The notes beneath the pieces are model-generated. The model saw only the letters and a list, made by a program, of their open reading frames with translations. It did no database searches and was not told the DNA's origin. A stretch of DNA of 64,000 nucleotides from positions 1 to 64,000 of the forward strand of contig RPFO01000117.1 of the NCBI GenBank assembly GCA_009746045.1. The letters run 5' to 3'. The position numbers and the translations under genes were made by a program. This DNA comes from Mesostigma viride (Eukaryota; Streptophyta; Mesostigmatophyceae; Mesostigmatales; Mesostigmataceae). Each line of letters opens with the position of its first letter. The first letter of the stretch is position 1. Below, one piece after another: positions 11,072-23,200 of the stretch.

Positions 11072-11277
11072 AGTTACGTTAAATAGTGCCGGAACCTTTT
11101 GCCGCCTGAGGCAAATCGGTCCGTAACACTATTTTGCCCGGAATAACCACTTCCGAGCACCCAAGTTAATTCGGCCGAATTAACTTGGGTGCTCGGAAGT
11201 GGTTATTCCGGGCAAAATAGTGTTACGGACCGATTTGCCTCAGGCGGCAAAAGGTTCCGGCACTATTTAACGTAACT
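11072..11277. repeat. H1 palindrome, copy d
   Basis: The last 206-bp palindrome of the cluster. It ends in TAACT immediately before the right-hand GTGTG target duplication and the resumed satellite. Confidence 0.95.
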
Positions 11278-14200
11278 GTGTGTGCAGCCGCCCCTTGCGT
11301 GCATGGTGTATGTACATGTGAGTGCCGTTGCCCCTTGCGTGCGCGGTGTATGTACGTGTGTGTGCAGCCGTCCCTTAATTGCGTGCGCGGTGTGTGTACG
11401 TGTGTGTGCACTCGCCCCTTGCGTGCGCGGTGTATGTACGTGTGTGCAGCCGCCCCTTGCGTGCGCGGTGTATGCCAGTGTGTGTGCATGCCGGCCCTTG
11501 CGTGCAAGGTGTGTGTAAGTGTGTGTGCAGCCCCTTGCGTGCATGGTGTATGTACGTGTGTGTGCAGCTGCCCCTTGCGTGCGCAGTGTGTGTACGTGTG
11601 TGTGCAGCCGCCCCGTGGTTGCGCGGTGTATGTACATGTGTGTGCAGTTGCCCCTTGCGTGCGCGGTGTATGTACGTGTGTGTGCAGCCGCCCCTTGCGT
11701 GCGCGGTGTAGGTACGTGTGTGTGCAGCCGCCCCAAGCGTGCGCGGTGTGTGTACATGTGTGTGCAGTTGCCCCTTGCGTGCGCGGTGTATGTACGTGTG
11801 TGTGCAGCCGCCCCGTGGTTGCGCGGTGTATGTACATGTGTGTGCAGTTGCCCCTTGCGTGCGCGGTGTATGTACGTGTGTGTGCAGCCGCCCCTTGCGT
11901 GCGCGGTGTAGGTACGTGTGTGTGCAGCCGCCCCAAGCGTGCGCGGTGTGTGTACATGTGTGTGCAGTTGCCCCTTGCGTGCGCGGTGTGTGTACGTGTG
12001 TGTGCAGCCGCCCCTTGCGTGCGCGGTGGATGTACGTGTGTGTGCAGTTGCCCCTTGCGTGCGCGGTGGTTTTTCGTGTGTGTGCAGCCGGCCCTTGCGT
12101 GCGCGGTGTGTGTACATGTGAGTGCAGCTGCCCCAAGCGTGCGCGGTGTGTGTACATGTGTGTGCAGTTGCCCCTTGCGTGCGCGGTGGATGTACGTGTG
12201 TGTGCAGCCGCCCCTTGCGTGCGCGGTGGATGTACGTGTGTGTGCAGCCGCCCCAAGCGTGCGCGGTGTGTGTACGTGTGTGTGCAGTTGCCCCTTGCGT
12301 GCGCGGTGTGTGTACATGTGTGTGCAGTTGCCCCTTGCGTGCGCGGTGTATGTACATGTGTGTGCAGTTGCCCCTTGCGTGCGCGGTGTATGTACGTGTG
12401 TGTGCAGCCGCCCCTTGCGTGCGCGGTGTAGGTACGTGTGTGTGCAGCCGCCCCAAGCGTGCGCGGTGTGTGTACATGTGTGTGCAGTTGCCCCTTGCGT
12501 GCGCGGTGTGTGTACGTGTGTGTGCAGCCGCCCCTTGCGTGCGCGGTGGATGTACGTGTGTGTGCAGTTGCCCCTTGCGTGCGCGGTGGATGTACGTGTG
12601 TGTGCAGCCGCCCCTTGCGTGCGCGGTGTGTGTACATGTGAGTGCAGCTGCCCCAAGCGTGCGCGGTGTGTGTACATGTGTGTGCAGTTGCCCCTTGCGT
12701 GCGCGGTGGATGTACGTGTGTGTGCAGCCGCCCCTTGCGTGCGCGGTGTAGGTACGTGTGTGTGCAGCCGCCCCAGGCGTGCGCGGTGTGTGTACGTGTG
12801 TGTGCAGTTGCCCCTTGCGTGCGCGGTGTGTGTACATGTGTGTGCAGTTGCCCCTTGCGTGCGCGGTGTATGTACGTGTGTGTGCAGCCGGCCCTTGCGT
12901 GCGCGGTGGATGTACGTGTGTGTGCAGCCGGCCCTTGCGTGCATGGTGTGTGTACGTGTGTGTGCAGCCGGCCCTTGCGTGCGCGGTGTATGTACGTGTG
13001 TGTGCAGCCGCCCCTTGCGTGCGCGGTGTAGGTACGTGTGTGTGCAGCCGCCCCAAGCGTGCGCGGTGTGTGTACATGTGAGTGCAGCTGCCCCAAGCGT
13101 GCGCGGTGTATGTACGTGTGTGTGCAGCCGCCCCGTGGTTGCGCGGTGTATGTACATGTGTGTGCAGTTGCCCCTTGCGTGCGCGGTGTATGTACGTGTG
13201 TGTGCAGCCGCCCCTTGCGTGCGCGGTGTATGTACGTGTGTGTGCAGCCGCCCCTTGCGTGCGCGGTGTAGGTACGTGTGTGTGCAGCCGCCCCAAGCGT
13301 GCGCGGTGTGTGTACGTGTGTGTGCATGCGGGCAATTGCGTGCATGGTGTGTGTACGTGTGTGTGCAGCCGCCCCTTGCGTGCGCGGTGTGTGTACGTGT
13401 GTGTGCACTCGCCCCTTGCGTGCGCGGTGGATGTACAGGTGTGTGCAGCCGCCCCTTGCGTGCATGGTGTATGTACATGTGTGTGCAGCCGCCCCTTGCG
13501 TGCGCGGTGGATGTACATGTGTGTGCAGCCGAACCTTGCGTGCATGGTGTGTGTACCTGTGCGTGAAGTCGCTCCTTGCGTGCATGGTGTGTGTACGTGT
13601 GTGTGCAGCCGCCCCTTGCGTGCATGGTGTATGTACATGTGAGTGCCGTTGCCCCTTGCGTGCGCGGTGTATGTACGTGTGTGTGCAGCCGTCCCTTAAT
13701 TGCGTGCGCGGTGTGTGTACGTGTGTGTGCACTCGCCCCTTGCGTGCGCGGTGTATGTACGTGTGTGCAGCCGCCCCTTGCGTGCGCGGTGTATGCCAGT
13801 GTGTGTGCATGCCGGCCCTTGCGTGCAAGGTGTGTGTAAGTGTGTGTGCAGCCCCTTGCGTGCATGGTGTATGTACGTGTGTGTGCAGCTGCCCCTTGCG
13901 TGCGCGGTGTGTGTACGTGTGTGTGCAGCCGCCCCGTGGTTGCGCGGTGTATGTACATGTGTGTGCAGCCGCCCCAAGCGTGCGCGGTGTGTGTACATGT
14001 GTGTGCAGTTGCCCCTTGCGTGCGCGGTGTATGTACGTGTGTGTGCAGCCGCCCCGTGGTTGCGCGGTGTATGTACATGTGTGTGCAGTTGCCCCTTGCG
14101 TGCGCGGTGTATGTACGTGTGTGTGCAGCCGCCCCTTGCGTGCGCGGTGTATGTACGTGTGTGTGCAGCCGCCCCTTGCGTGCGCGGTGTAGGTACGTGT

Positions 14201-17200
14201 GTGTGCAGCCGCCCCAAGCGTGCGCGGTGTGTGTACATGTGTGTGCAGTTGCCCCTTGCGTGCGCGGTGTATGTACGTGTGTGTGCAGCCGCCCCGTGGT
14301 TGCGCGGTGTATGTACATGTGTGTGCAGTTGCCCCTTGCGTGCGCGGTGTATGTACGTGTGTGTGCAGCCGCCCCTTGCGTGCGCGGTGTAGGTACGTGT
14401 GTGTGCAGCCGCCCCAAGCGTGCGCGGTGTGTGTACATGTGTGTGCAGTTGCCCCTTGCGTGCGCGGTGTGTGTACGTGTGTGTGCAGCCGCCCCTTGCG
14501 TGCGCGGTGGATGTACGTGTGTGTGCAGTTGCCCCTTGCGTGCGCGGTGGTTTTTCGTGTGTGTGCAGCCGGCCCTTGCGTGCGCGGTGTGTGTACATGT
14601 GAGTGCAGCTGCCCCAAGCGTGCGCGGTGTGTGTACATGTGTGTGCAGTTGCCCCTTGCGTGCGCGGTGGATGTACGTGTGTGTGCAGCCGCCCCTTGCG
14701 TGCGCGGTGGATGTACGTGTGTGTGCAGCCGCCCCAAGCGTGCGCGGTGTGTGTACGTGTGTGTGCAGTTGCCCCTTGCGTGCGCGGTGTGTGTACATGT
14801 GTGTGCAGTTGCCCCTTGCGTGCGCGGTGTATGTACATGTGTGTGCAGTTGCCCCTTGCGTGCGCGGTGTATGTACGTGTGTGTGCAGCCGCCCCTTGCG
14901 TGCGCGGTGTAGGTACGTGTGTGTGCAGCCGCCCCAAGCGTGCGCGGTGTGTGTACATGTGTGTGCAGTTGCCCCTTGCGTGCGCGGTGTGTGTACGTGT
15001 GTGTGCAGCCGCCCCTTGCGTGCGCGGTGGATGTACGTGTGTGTGCAGTTGCCCCTTGCGTGCGCGGTGGATGTACGTGTGTGTGCAGCCGCCCCTTGCG
15101 TGCGCGGTGTGTGTACATGTGAGTGCAGCTGCCCCAAGCGTGCGCGGTGTGTGTACATGTGTGTGCAGTTGCCCCTTGCGTGCGCGGTGGATGTACGTGT
15201 GTGTGCAGCCGCCCCTTGCGTGCGCGGTGTAGGTACGTGTGTGTGCAGCCGCCCAGGCGTGCGCGGTGTGTGTACGTGTGTGTGCAGTTGCCCCTTGCGT
15301 GCGCGGTGTGTGTACATGTGTGTGCAGTTGCCCCTTGCGTGCGCGGTGTATGTACGTGTGTGTGCAGCCGGCCCTTGCGTGCGCGGTGGATGTACGTGTG
15401 TGTGCAGCCGGCCCTTGCGTGCATGGTGTGTGTACGTGTGTGTGCAGCCGGCCCTTGCGTGCGCGGTGGATGTACATGTGTGTGCAGTCGCCCCTTGCGT
15501 GCGCGGTGTGTGTACATGTGAGTGCAGCTGCCCCAAGCGTGCGCGGTGTATGTACGTGTGTGTGCAGCCGCCCCGTGGTTGCGCGGTGTATGTACATGTG
15601 TGTGCAGTTGCCCCTTGCGTGCGCGGTGTATGTACGTGTGTGTGCAGCCGGCCCTTGCGTGCGCGGTGTAGGTACGTGTGTGTGCAGCCGCCCCAAGCGT
15701 GCGCGGTGTGTGTACATGTGTGTGCAGTTGCCCCTTGCGTGCGCGGTGTGTGTACGTGTGTGTGCAGCCGCCCCTTGCGTGCGCGGTGGATGTACGTGTG
15801 TGTGCAGTTGCCCCTTGCGTGCGCGGTGGATGTACGTGTGTGTGCAGCCGGCCCTTGCGTGCGCGGTGTGTGTACATGTGAGTGCAGCTGCCCCAAGCGT
15901 GCGCGGTGTGTGTACATGTGTGTGCAGTTGCCCCTTGCGTGCGCGGTGGATGTACGTGTTTGTGCAGCCGCCCCTTGCGTGCGCGGTGTAGGTACGTGTG
16001 TGTGCAGCCGCCCCAAGCGTGCGCGGTGTGTGTACGTGTGTGTGCAGTTGCCCCTTGCGTGCGCGGTGTGTGTACATGTGTGTGCAGTTGCCCCTTGCGT
16101 GCGCGGTGTATGTACATGTGTGTGCAGTTGCCCCTTGCGTGCGCGGTGTATGTACGTGTGTGTGCAGCCGCCCCTTGCGTGCGCGGTGTAGGTACGTGTG
16201 TGTGCAGCCGCCCCAAGCGTGCGCGGTGTGTGTACATGTGTGTGCAGTTGCCCCTTGCGTGCGCGGTGTGTGTACGTGTGTGTGCAGCCGCCCCTTGCGT
16301 GCGCGGTGGATGTACGTGTGTGTGCAGTTGCCCCTTGCGTGCGCGGTGGATGTACGTGTGTGTGCAGCCGCCCCTTGCGTGCGCGGTGTGTGTACATGTG
16401 AGTGCAGCTGCCCCAAGCGTGCGCGGTGTGTGTACATGTGTGTGCAGTTGCCCCTTGCGTGCGCGGTGGATGTACGTGTGTGTGCAGCCGCCCCTTGCGT
16501 GCGCGGTGTAGGTACGTGTGTGTGCAGCCGCCCCAAGCGTGCGCGGTGTGTGTACGTGTGTGTGCAGTTGCCCCTTGCGTGCGCGGTGTGTGTACATGTG
16601 TGTGCAGTTGCCCCTTGCGTGCGCGGTGTATGTACGTGTGTGTGCAGCCGCCCCTTGCGTGCGCGGTGTAGGTACGTGTGTGTGCAGCTGCCCCAAGCGT
16701 GCGCGGTGTGTGTACATGTGTGTGCAGTTGCCCCTTGCGTGCGCGGTGGACGTACGTGTGTGTGCATGCCGGCAATTGCGTGCATGGTGTGTGTACGTGT
16801 GTGTGCAGCCGCCCCTTGCGTGCGCGGTGTGTGTACGTGTGTGTGCATGCCGGCAATTGCGTGCATGGTGTGTGTACGTGTGTGTGCAGCCGGCCCTTGC
16901 GTGCGCGGTGTGTGTACATGTGAGTGCAGCTGCCCCAAGCGTGCGCGGTGTGTGTACATGTGTGTGCAGTTGCCCCTTGCGTGCGCGGTGGATGTACGTG
17001 TGTGTGCATGCCGGCAATTGCGTGCATGGTGTGTGTACGTGTGTGTGCAGCCGCCCCTTGCGTGCGCGGTGTGTGTACGTGTGTGTGCACTCGCCCCTTG
17101 CGTGCGCGGTGGATGTACATGTGTGTGCAGCCGCCCCTTGCGTGCATGGTGTATGTACATGTGCTTTCACTCGCCCCTTGCGTGCGCGGTGGATGTACAT

Positions 17201-20200
17201 GTGTGTGCAGCCGAACCTTGCGTGCATGGTGTGTGTACCTGTGCGTGAAGTCGCTCCTTGCGTGCATGGTGTGTGTACGTGTGTGTGCAGCCGCCCCTTG
17301 CGTGCATGGTGTATGTACATGTGAGTGCCGTTGCCCCTTGCGTGCGCGGTGTATGTACGTGTGTGTGCAGCCGTCCCTTAATTGCGTGCGCGGTGTGTGT
17401 ACGTGTGTGTGCAGCCGCCCCTTGCGTGCATGGTGAGTGTACCTGTGCGTGAAGTCGCTCCTTGCGTGCATGGTGTGTGTACGTGTGTGTGCAGCCGCCC
17501 CTTGCATGCATGGTGTATGTACATGTGAGTGCCGTTGCCCCAAGCGTGCATTGTGTGTGTAAGTGTGTGTGCAGCCGGCCCTTGCGTGCGCGGTGGATGT
17601 ACGTGTGTGCGCACTCGCCCCTTGCGTGCGCGGTGTATGTACGTGTGTGTGCAGCCGCCCCTTGCGTGCGCGGTGTATGTACATGTGTGTGCATCCTTGT
17701 CCTTGCGTGCATGGTGTATGTACATGTGAGTGCCGTCGCCCCAACCGTGCATTGTGTATGTACGTGTGTGTGCAGCCGCCCCTTGCGTGCATGGTGTGTG
17801 TACATGTGTGTGCATCCTTGTCCTTGCGTGCATGGTGTATGTACATGTGTTTGCACTCGCCCCTTGCGTGCGCGGTGTGTGTACGTGTGTGTGCAGCCGC
17901 CCCTTGCGTGCATGGTGTGTGTACATGTGTGTGCATCCTTGTCCTTGCGTGCATGGTGTGTGTACATGTGTGTGCAGCCGCCCCTTGCGTGCGCGGTGGA
18001 TGTACATGTGCGGGCAGTTGCCCCTTGCGTGCGCGGTGTATGTACATGTGTTTGCACTCGCCCCTTGCGTGCGCGGTGTATGTACATGTGTGTGCAGCCG
18101 CCCCTTGCGTGCATGGTGTATGTACATGTGCTTGCACTGGCCCGTGCGTGCGCGGTGTATGTACGTGTGTGTGCAGCCGCCCCTTGCGTGCGCGGTGTAT
18201 GTACGTGCGTGTGCAGCGCCCCTTGCGTGCGCGGTGTATGTACATGTGTGTGCATCCTTGTCCTTGCGTGCGCGGTGTATGTACATGTGTTTGCACTCGC
18301 CCCTTGCGTGCGCGGTGGATGTACATGTGTGTGCAGCCGCCCCTTGCGTGCATGGTTTATGTACATGTGTGTGCAGTCGCCGGCCCCGTGCGTGCGCAGT
18401 GGATGTACTGTGTGTGCAGCCGCCCGTGCGTGCATGGTGTGTGTACGTGTGTGTGCAGCAGCCCCTTGCGTGCGCGGTGTATGTACGTTTCTGTGCATGC
18501 CGGCCCTTGCGTGCATGGTGTATGTACATGTGCTTGCACTGGCCCCTTGCGTGCGCGGTGTATGTACGTGTGTGTGCAGCCCCCCTTGCGTGCGCGGTGT
18601 ATGTACGTGTGTGCGCACTCGCCCCTTGCGTGCGCGGTGTATGTACGTGTGTGTGCAGCCGCCCCTTGCGTGCGCGGTGTATGTACATGTGTGTGCAGCC
18701 GCCCCTTGCGTGTGCGGTGGATGTACATGTGCGGGCAGTTGCCCCTTGCGTGCGCGGTGTATGTACATGTGTTTGCACTCGCCCCTTGCGTGCGCGGTGT
18801 ATGTACATGTGTGTGCAGCCGCCCCTTGCGTGCATGGTGTATGTACATGTGCTTGCACTGGCCCCGTGCGTGCGCGGTGTATGTACGTGTGTGTGCAGCC
18901 GCCCCTTGCGTGCGCGGTGTATGTACGTGTGTGCGCACTCGCCCCTTGCGTGCGCGGTGTATGTACGTGTGTGTGCAGCCGCCCCTTGCGTGCGCGGTGT
19001 ATGTACATATGTGTGCATCCTTGTCCTTGCGTGCGCGGTGTATGTACATGTGTTTGCACTCGCCCCTTGCGTGCGCGGTGTATGTACATGTGTGTGCAGC
19101 CGCCCCTTGCGTGCATGGTTTATGTACATGTGTGTGCAGTCGCCCCGTGCGTGCGCAGTGTATGTACGTGTGTGTGCAGCCGGCCCTTGCGTGCTTTGTG
19201 TGTGTACATGTGTGTGAATCCTTGTCCTTGCGTGCATGGTGTGTGTACGTGTGTGTGCAGCCGCCCCTTGCGTGCATGGTGGATGTACATGTGAGTGCCG
19301 TTGCCCCTTGCGTGCGCGGTGTATGTACGTGTGTGTGCAGCCGTCCCTTAATTGCGTGCGCGGTGTGTGTACGTGTGTGTGCACTCGCCCCTTGCGTGCG
19401 CGGTGTATGTACGTGTGTGCAGCCGCCCCTTGCGTGCGCGGTGTATGCCAGTGTGTGTGCATGCCGGCCCTTGCGTGCAAGGTGGTGTGTAAGTGTGTGT
19501 GCAGCCCCTTGCGTGCATGGTGTATGTACGTGTGTGTGCAGCCGGCCCTTGCGTGCATGGTGTGTGTACATGTGAGTGCAGCCGTCCCTTCCGTGCATGG
19601 TGTGTGTACGTGTGTGTGCAGTTGCCCCTTGCGTGCGCAGTGTATGTACGTGTGTGTGCATGCCGGCCCTTGCGTGCATGGTGTGTGTACGTGTGTGTGC
19701 AGTTGCCCCTTGCATGCGCGGTGTATGTACATGTGAGTGCAGCCGCCCAAGAGTATGTACATGTGAGTGCCGTCGCCCCTAATTGCGTGCATTGTGTGTG
19801 TAAGTGTGTGTGCAGCAGCCCCTTGCGTGCGCGGTGTATGTACGTGTGTGTGCAGCCGCCCCTTGCGTGCATGGTGTATGTACATGTGAGTGCCGTTGCC
19901 CCTTGCGTGCGCGGTGTATGTACGTGTGTGTGCAGCCGTCCCTTAATTGCGTGCGCGGTGGATGTACATGTGCGGGCAGTTGCCCCTTGCGTGCGCGGTG
20001 TATGTACGTGTGTGTGCAGCCGTCCCTTGCGTGCGCGGTGTATGTACGTGTGTGTGCAGCCGCCCCTTGCGTGCATGGTGAGTGTAAGTGTGTGTGCAGC
20101 AGCCCCTTGCGTGCGCAGTGTATGTACGTGTGTGTGCAGCCGCCCCTTGCGTGCGCGGTGTGTGTATACTGTGTGTGCATGCCGGCCCTTGCGTGCATGG

Positions 20201-23200
20201 TGTGTGTACGTGTGTGTGCAGTTGCCCCTTGCATGCGCGGTGTATGTACATGTGAGTGCAGCCGCCCAAGAGTATGTACATGTGAGTGCCGTCGCCCCTA
20301 ATTGCGTGCATTGTGTGTGTAAGTGTGTGTGCAGCAGCCCCTTGCGTGCGCGGTGTATGTACGTGTGTGTGCAGCCGCCCCTTGCGTGCATGGTGTATGT
20401 ACATGTGAGTGCCGTTGCCCCTTGCGTGCGCGGTGTATGTACGTGTGTGTGCAGCCGTCCCTTAATTGCGTGCGCGGTGGATGTACATGTGCGGGCAGTT
20501 GCCCCTTGCGTGCGCGGTGTATGTACGTGTGTGTGCAGCCGCCCCTTGCGTGCATGGTGAGTGTAAGTGTGTGTGCAGCAGCCCCTTGCGTGCGCAGTGT
20601 ATGTACGTGTGTGTGCAGCCGCCCCTTGCGTGCGCGGTGTGTGTATACTGTGTGTGCATGCCGGCCCTTGCGTGCATGGTGTGTGTACGTGTGTGTGCAG
20701 CCGCCCCTTACATGGGCGGTGTATGTACGTGTGTGTGCATGCCGGCCCTTGCGTGCGCGGTGTATGTACGTGTTAATGCAGCCGCCCCTTGCGTGCGCAG
20801 TGTATGTCCATGTGTGGGCAGTTTCCCCTTGCGTGCGCGGTGTATGTACGTGTGTGTGCAGCCGGCCCTTGCGTGCGCGGTGTGTGTACATGTGTGTGCA
20901 GTTGCCCCTTGCGTGCGCGGTGTATGTAAGTGTGTGTGCAGCCGGCCCTTGCGTGCGCGGTGTGTGTACATGTGAGTGCAGCTGCCCCAAGCGTGCGCGG
21001 TGTGTGTACATGTGTGTGCAGTTGCCCCTTGCGTGCGCGGTGGATGTACGTGTGTGTGCATGCCGGCAATTGCGTGCATGGTGTGTGTACGTGTGTGTGC
21101 AGCCGCCCCTTGCGTGCGCGGTGTGTGTACGTGTGTGTGCACTCGCCCCTTGCGTGCGCGGTGGATGTACATGTGTGTGCAGCCGCCCCTTGCGTGCATG
21201 GTGTATGTACGTGTGTGTGCAGCCGCCCCTTGCGTGCGCGGTGTATGTACGTGTTAATGCAGCCGCCCCTTCCGTGCGCAGTGTATGTCCATGTGTGGAC
21301 AGTTTCCCCTTAATTGCGTGCGCGGTGTATGTACGTGTGTGTGCAGCCGCCCCTTGCGTGCGCGGTGTATGTACGTGTGTGCAGCCGCCCCTTGCGTGGG
21401 CGGTGTATGCCATGCAGTGTGTGTGCATGCCGGCCCTTGCGTGCAAGGTGTGTGTAAGTGTGTGTGCAGCCCCTTGCGTGCATGGTGTATGTACGTGTGT
21501 GTGCAGCTGCCCCTTGCGTGCGCGGTGTGTGTACGTGTGTGTGCAGCCGCCCCTTGCGTGCGCGGTGTATGTACGTGTGTGTGCAGCCGGCCCTTGCGTG
21601 CATGGTGTGTGTACGTGTGTGTGCAGCCGGCCCTTGCGTGCGCGGTGGATGTACATGGGTGTGCAGTCGCCCCTTGCGTGCGCGGTGTAGGTACGTATGT
21701 GTGCAGCCGCCCCTTGCGTGCGCGGTGTATGTACGTGTGTGTGCAGCCGCCCCGTGGTTGCGCGGTGTATGTACATGTGTGTGCAGTTGCCCCTTGCGTG
21801 CGCGGTGTATGTACGTGTGTGTGCAGCCGCCCCTTGCGTGCGCGGTGTAGGTACGTGTGTGTGCAGCCGCCCCAAGCGTGCGCGGTGTGTGTACATGTGT
21901 GTGCAGTTGCCCCTTGCGTGCGCGGTGTGTGTACGTGTGTGTGCAGCCGCCCCTTGCGTGCGCGGTGTATGTACGTGTGTGTGCAGTTGCCCCTTGCGTG
22001 CGCGGTGGATGTACGTGTGTGTGCAGCCGGCCCTTGCGTGTGCGGTGTGTGTACATGTGAGTGCAGCTGCCCCAAGCGTGCGCGGTGTGTGTACATGTGT
22101 GTGCAGTTGCCCCTTGCGTGCGCGGTGGATGTACGTGTGTGTGCAGCCGCCCCTTGCGTGCGCGGTGTAGGTACGTGTGTGTGCAGCCGCCCCAAGCGTG
22201 CGCGGTGTGTGTACGTGTGTGTGCAGTTGCCCCTTGCGTGCGCGGTGTGTGTACATGTGTGTGCAGTTGCCCCTTGCGTGCGCGGTGTGTGTACATGTGT
22301 GTGCAGTTGCCCCTTGCGTGCGCGGTGGTTGTACGTGTGTGTGCATGCCGGCAATTGCGTGCATGGTGTGTGTACGTGTGTGTGCAGCCGCCCCTTGCGT
22401 GCGCGGTGTGTGTACGTGTGTGTGCATCGCCCCTTGCGTGCGCGGTGGATGTACAGGTGTGTGCAGCCGCCCCTTGCGTGCATGGTGTATGTACATGTGT
22501 GTGCAGCCGCCCCTTGCGTGCGCGGTGGATGTACATGTGTGTGCAGCCGAACCTTGCGTGCATGGTGTGTGTACCTGTGCGTGAAGTCGCTCCTTGCGTG
22601 CATGGTGTGTGTACGTGTGTGTGCAGCCGCCCCTTGCGTGCATGGTGTATGTACATGTGAGTGCCGTTGCCCCTTGCGTGCGCGGTGTATGTACGTGTGT
22701 GTGCAGCCGTCCCTTAATTGCGTGCGCGGTGTGTGTACGTGTGTGTGCACTCGCCCCTTGCGTGCGCGGTGTATGTACGTGTGTGCAGCCGCCCTTGCGT
22801 GCGCGGTGTATGCCAGTGTGTGTGCATGCCGGCCCTTGCGTGCAAGGTGTGTGTAAGTGTGTGTGCAGCCCCTTGCGTGCATGGTGTATGTACGTGTGTG
22901 TGCAGCTGCCCCTTGCGTGCGCGGTGTGTGTACGTGTGTGTGCAGCCGCCCCGTGGTTGCGCGGTGTATGTACATGTGTGTGCAGTTGCCCCTTGCGTGC
23001 GCGGTGTATGTACGTGTGTGTGCAGCCGCCCCTTGCGTGCGCGGTGTAGGTACGTGTGTGTGCAGCCGCCCCAAGCGTGCGCGGTGTGTGTACATGTGTG
23101 TGCAGTTGCCCCTTGCGTGCGCGGTGTATGTACGTGTGTGTGCAGCCGCCCCGTGGTTGCGTGGTGTATGTACATGTGTGTGCAGTTGCCCCTTGCGTGC

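Larger units (their letters stand above)
9953..11277. mobile_element. Palindrome cluster, family 1 (H-S-H-S'-H-h-S'-H)
   Basis: This compound insertion in the satellite is flanked by GTGTG at 9948-9952 and 11278-11282, a 5-bp target-site duplication inside a GT-rich site. It holds four complete 206-bp palindromes (H1), one right half-palindrome, and three copies of a 132-bp spacer (S1), the first inverted relative to the other two. No protein is encoded. The layout (terminal unit, internal segment, terminal unit, one target duplication) is that of an LTR element whose terminal repeat happens to be palindromic, or of a foldback transposon. Which is right cannot be decided from sequence alone. 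Confidence 0.8.
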
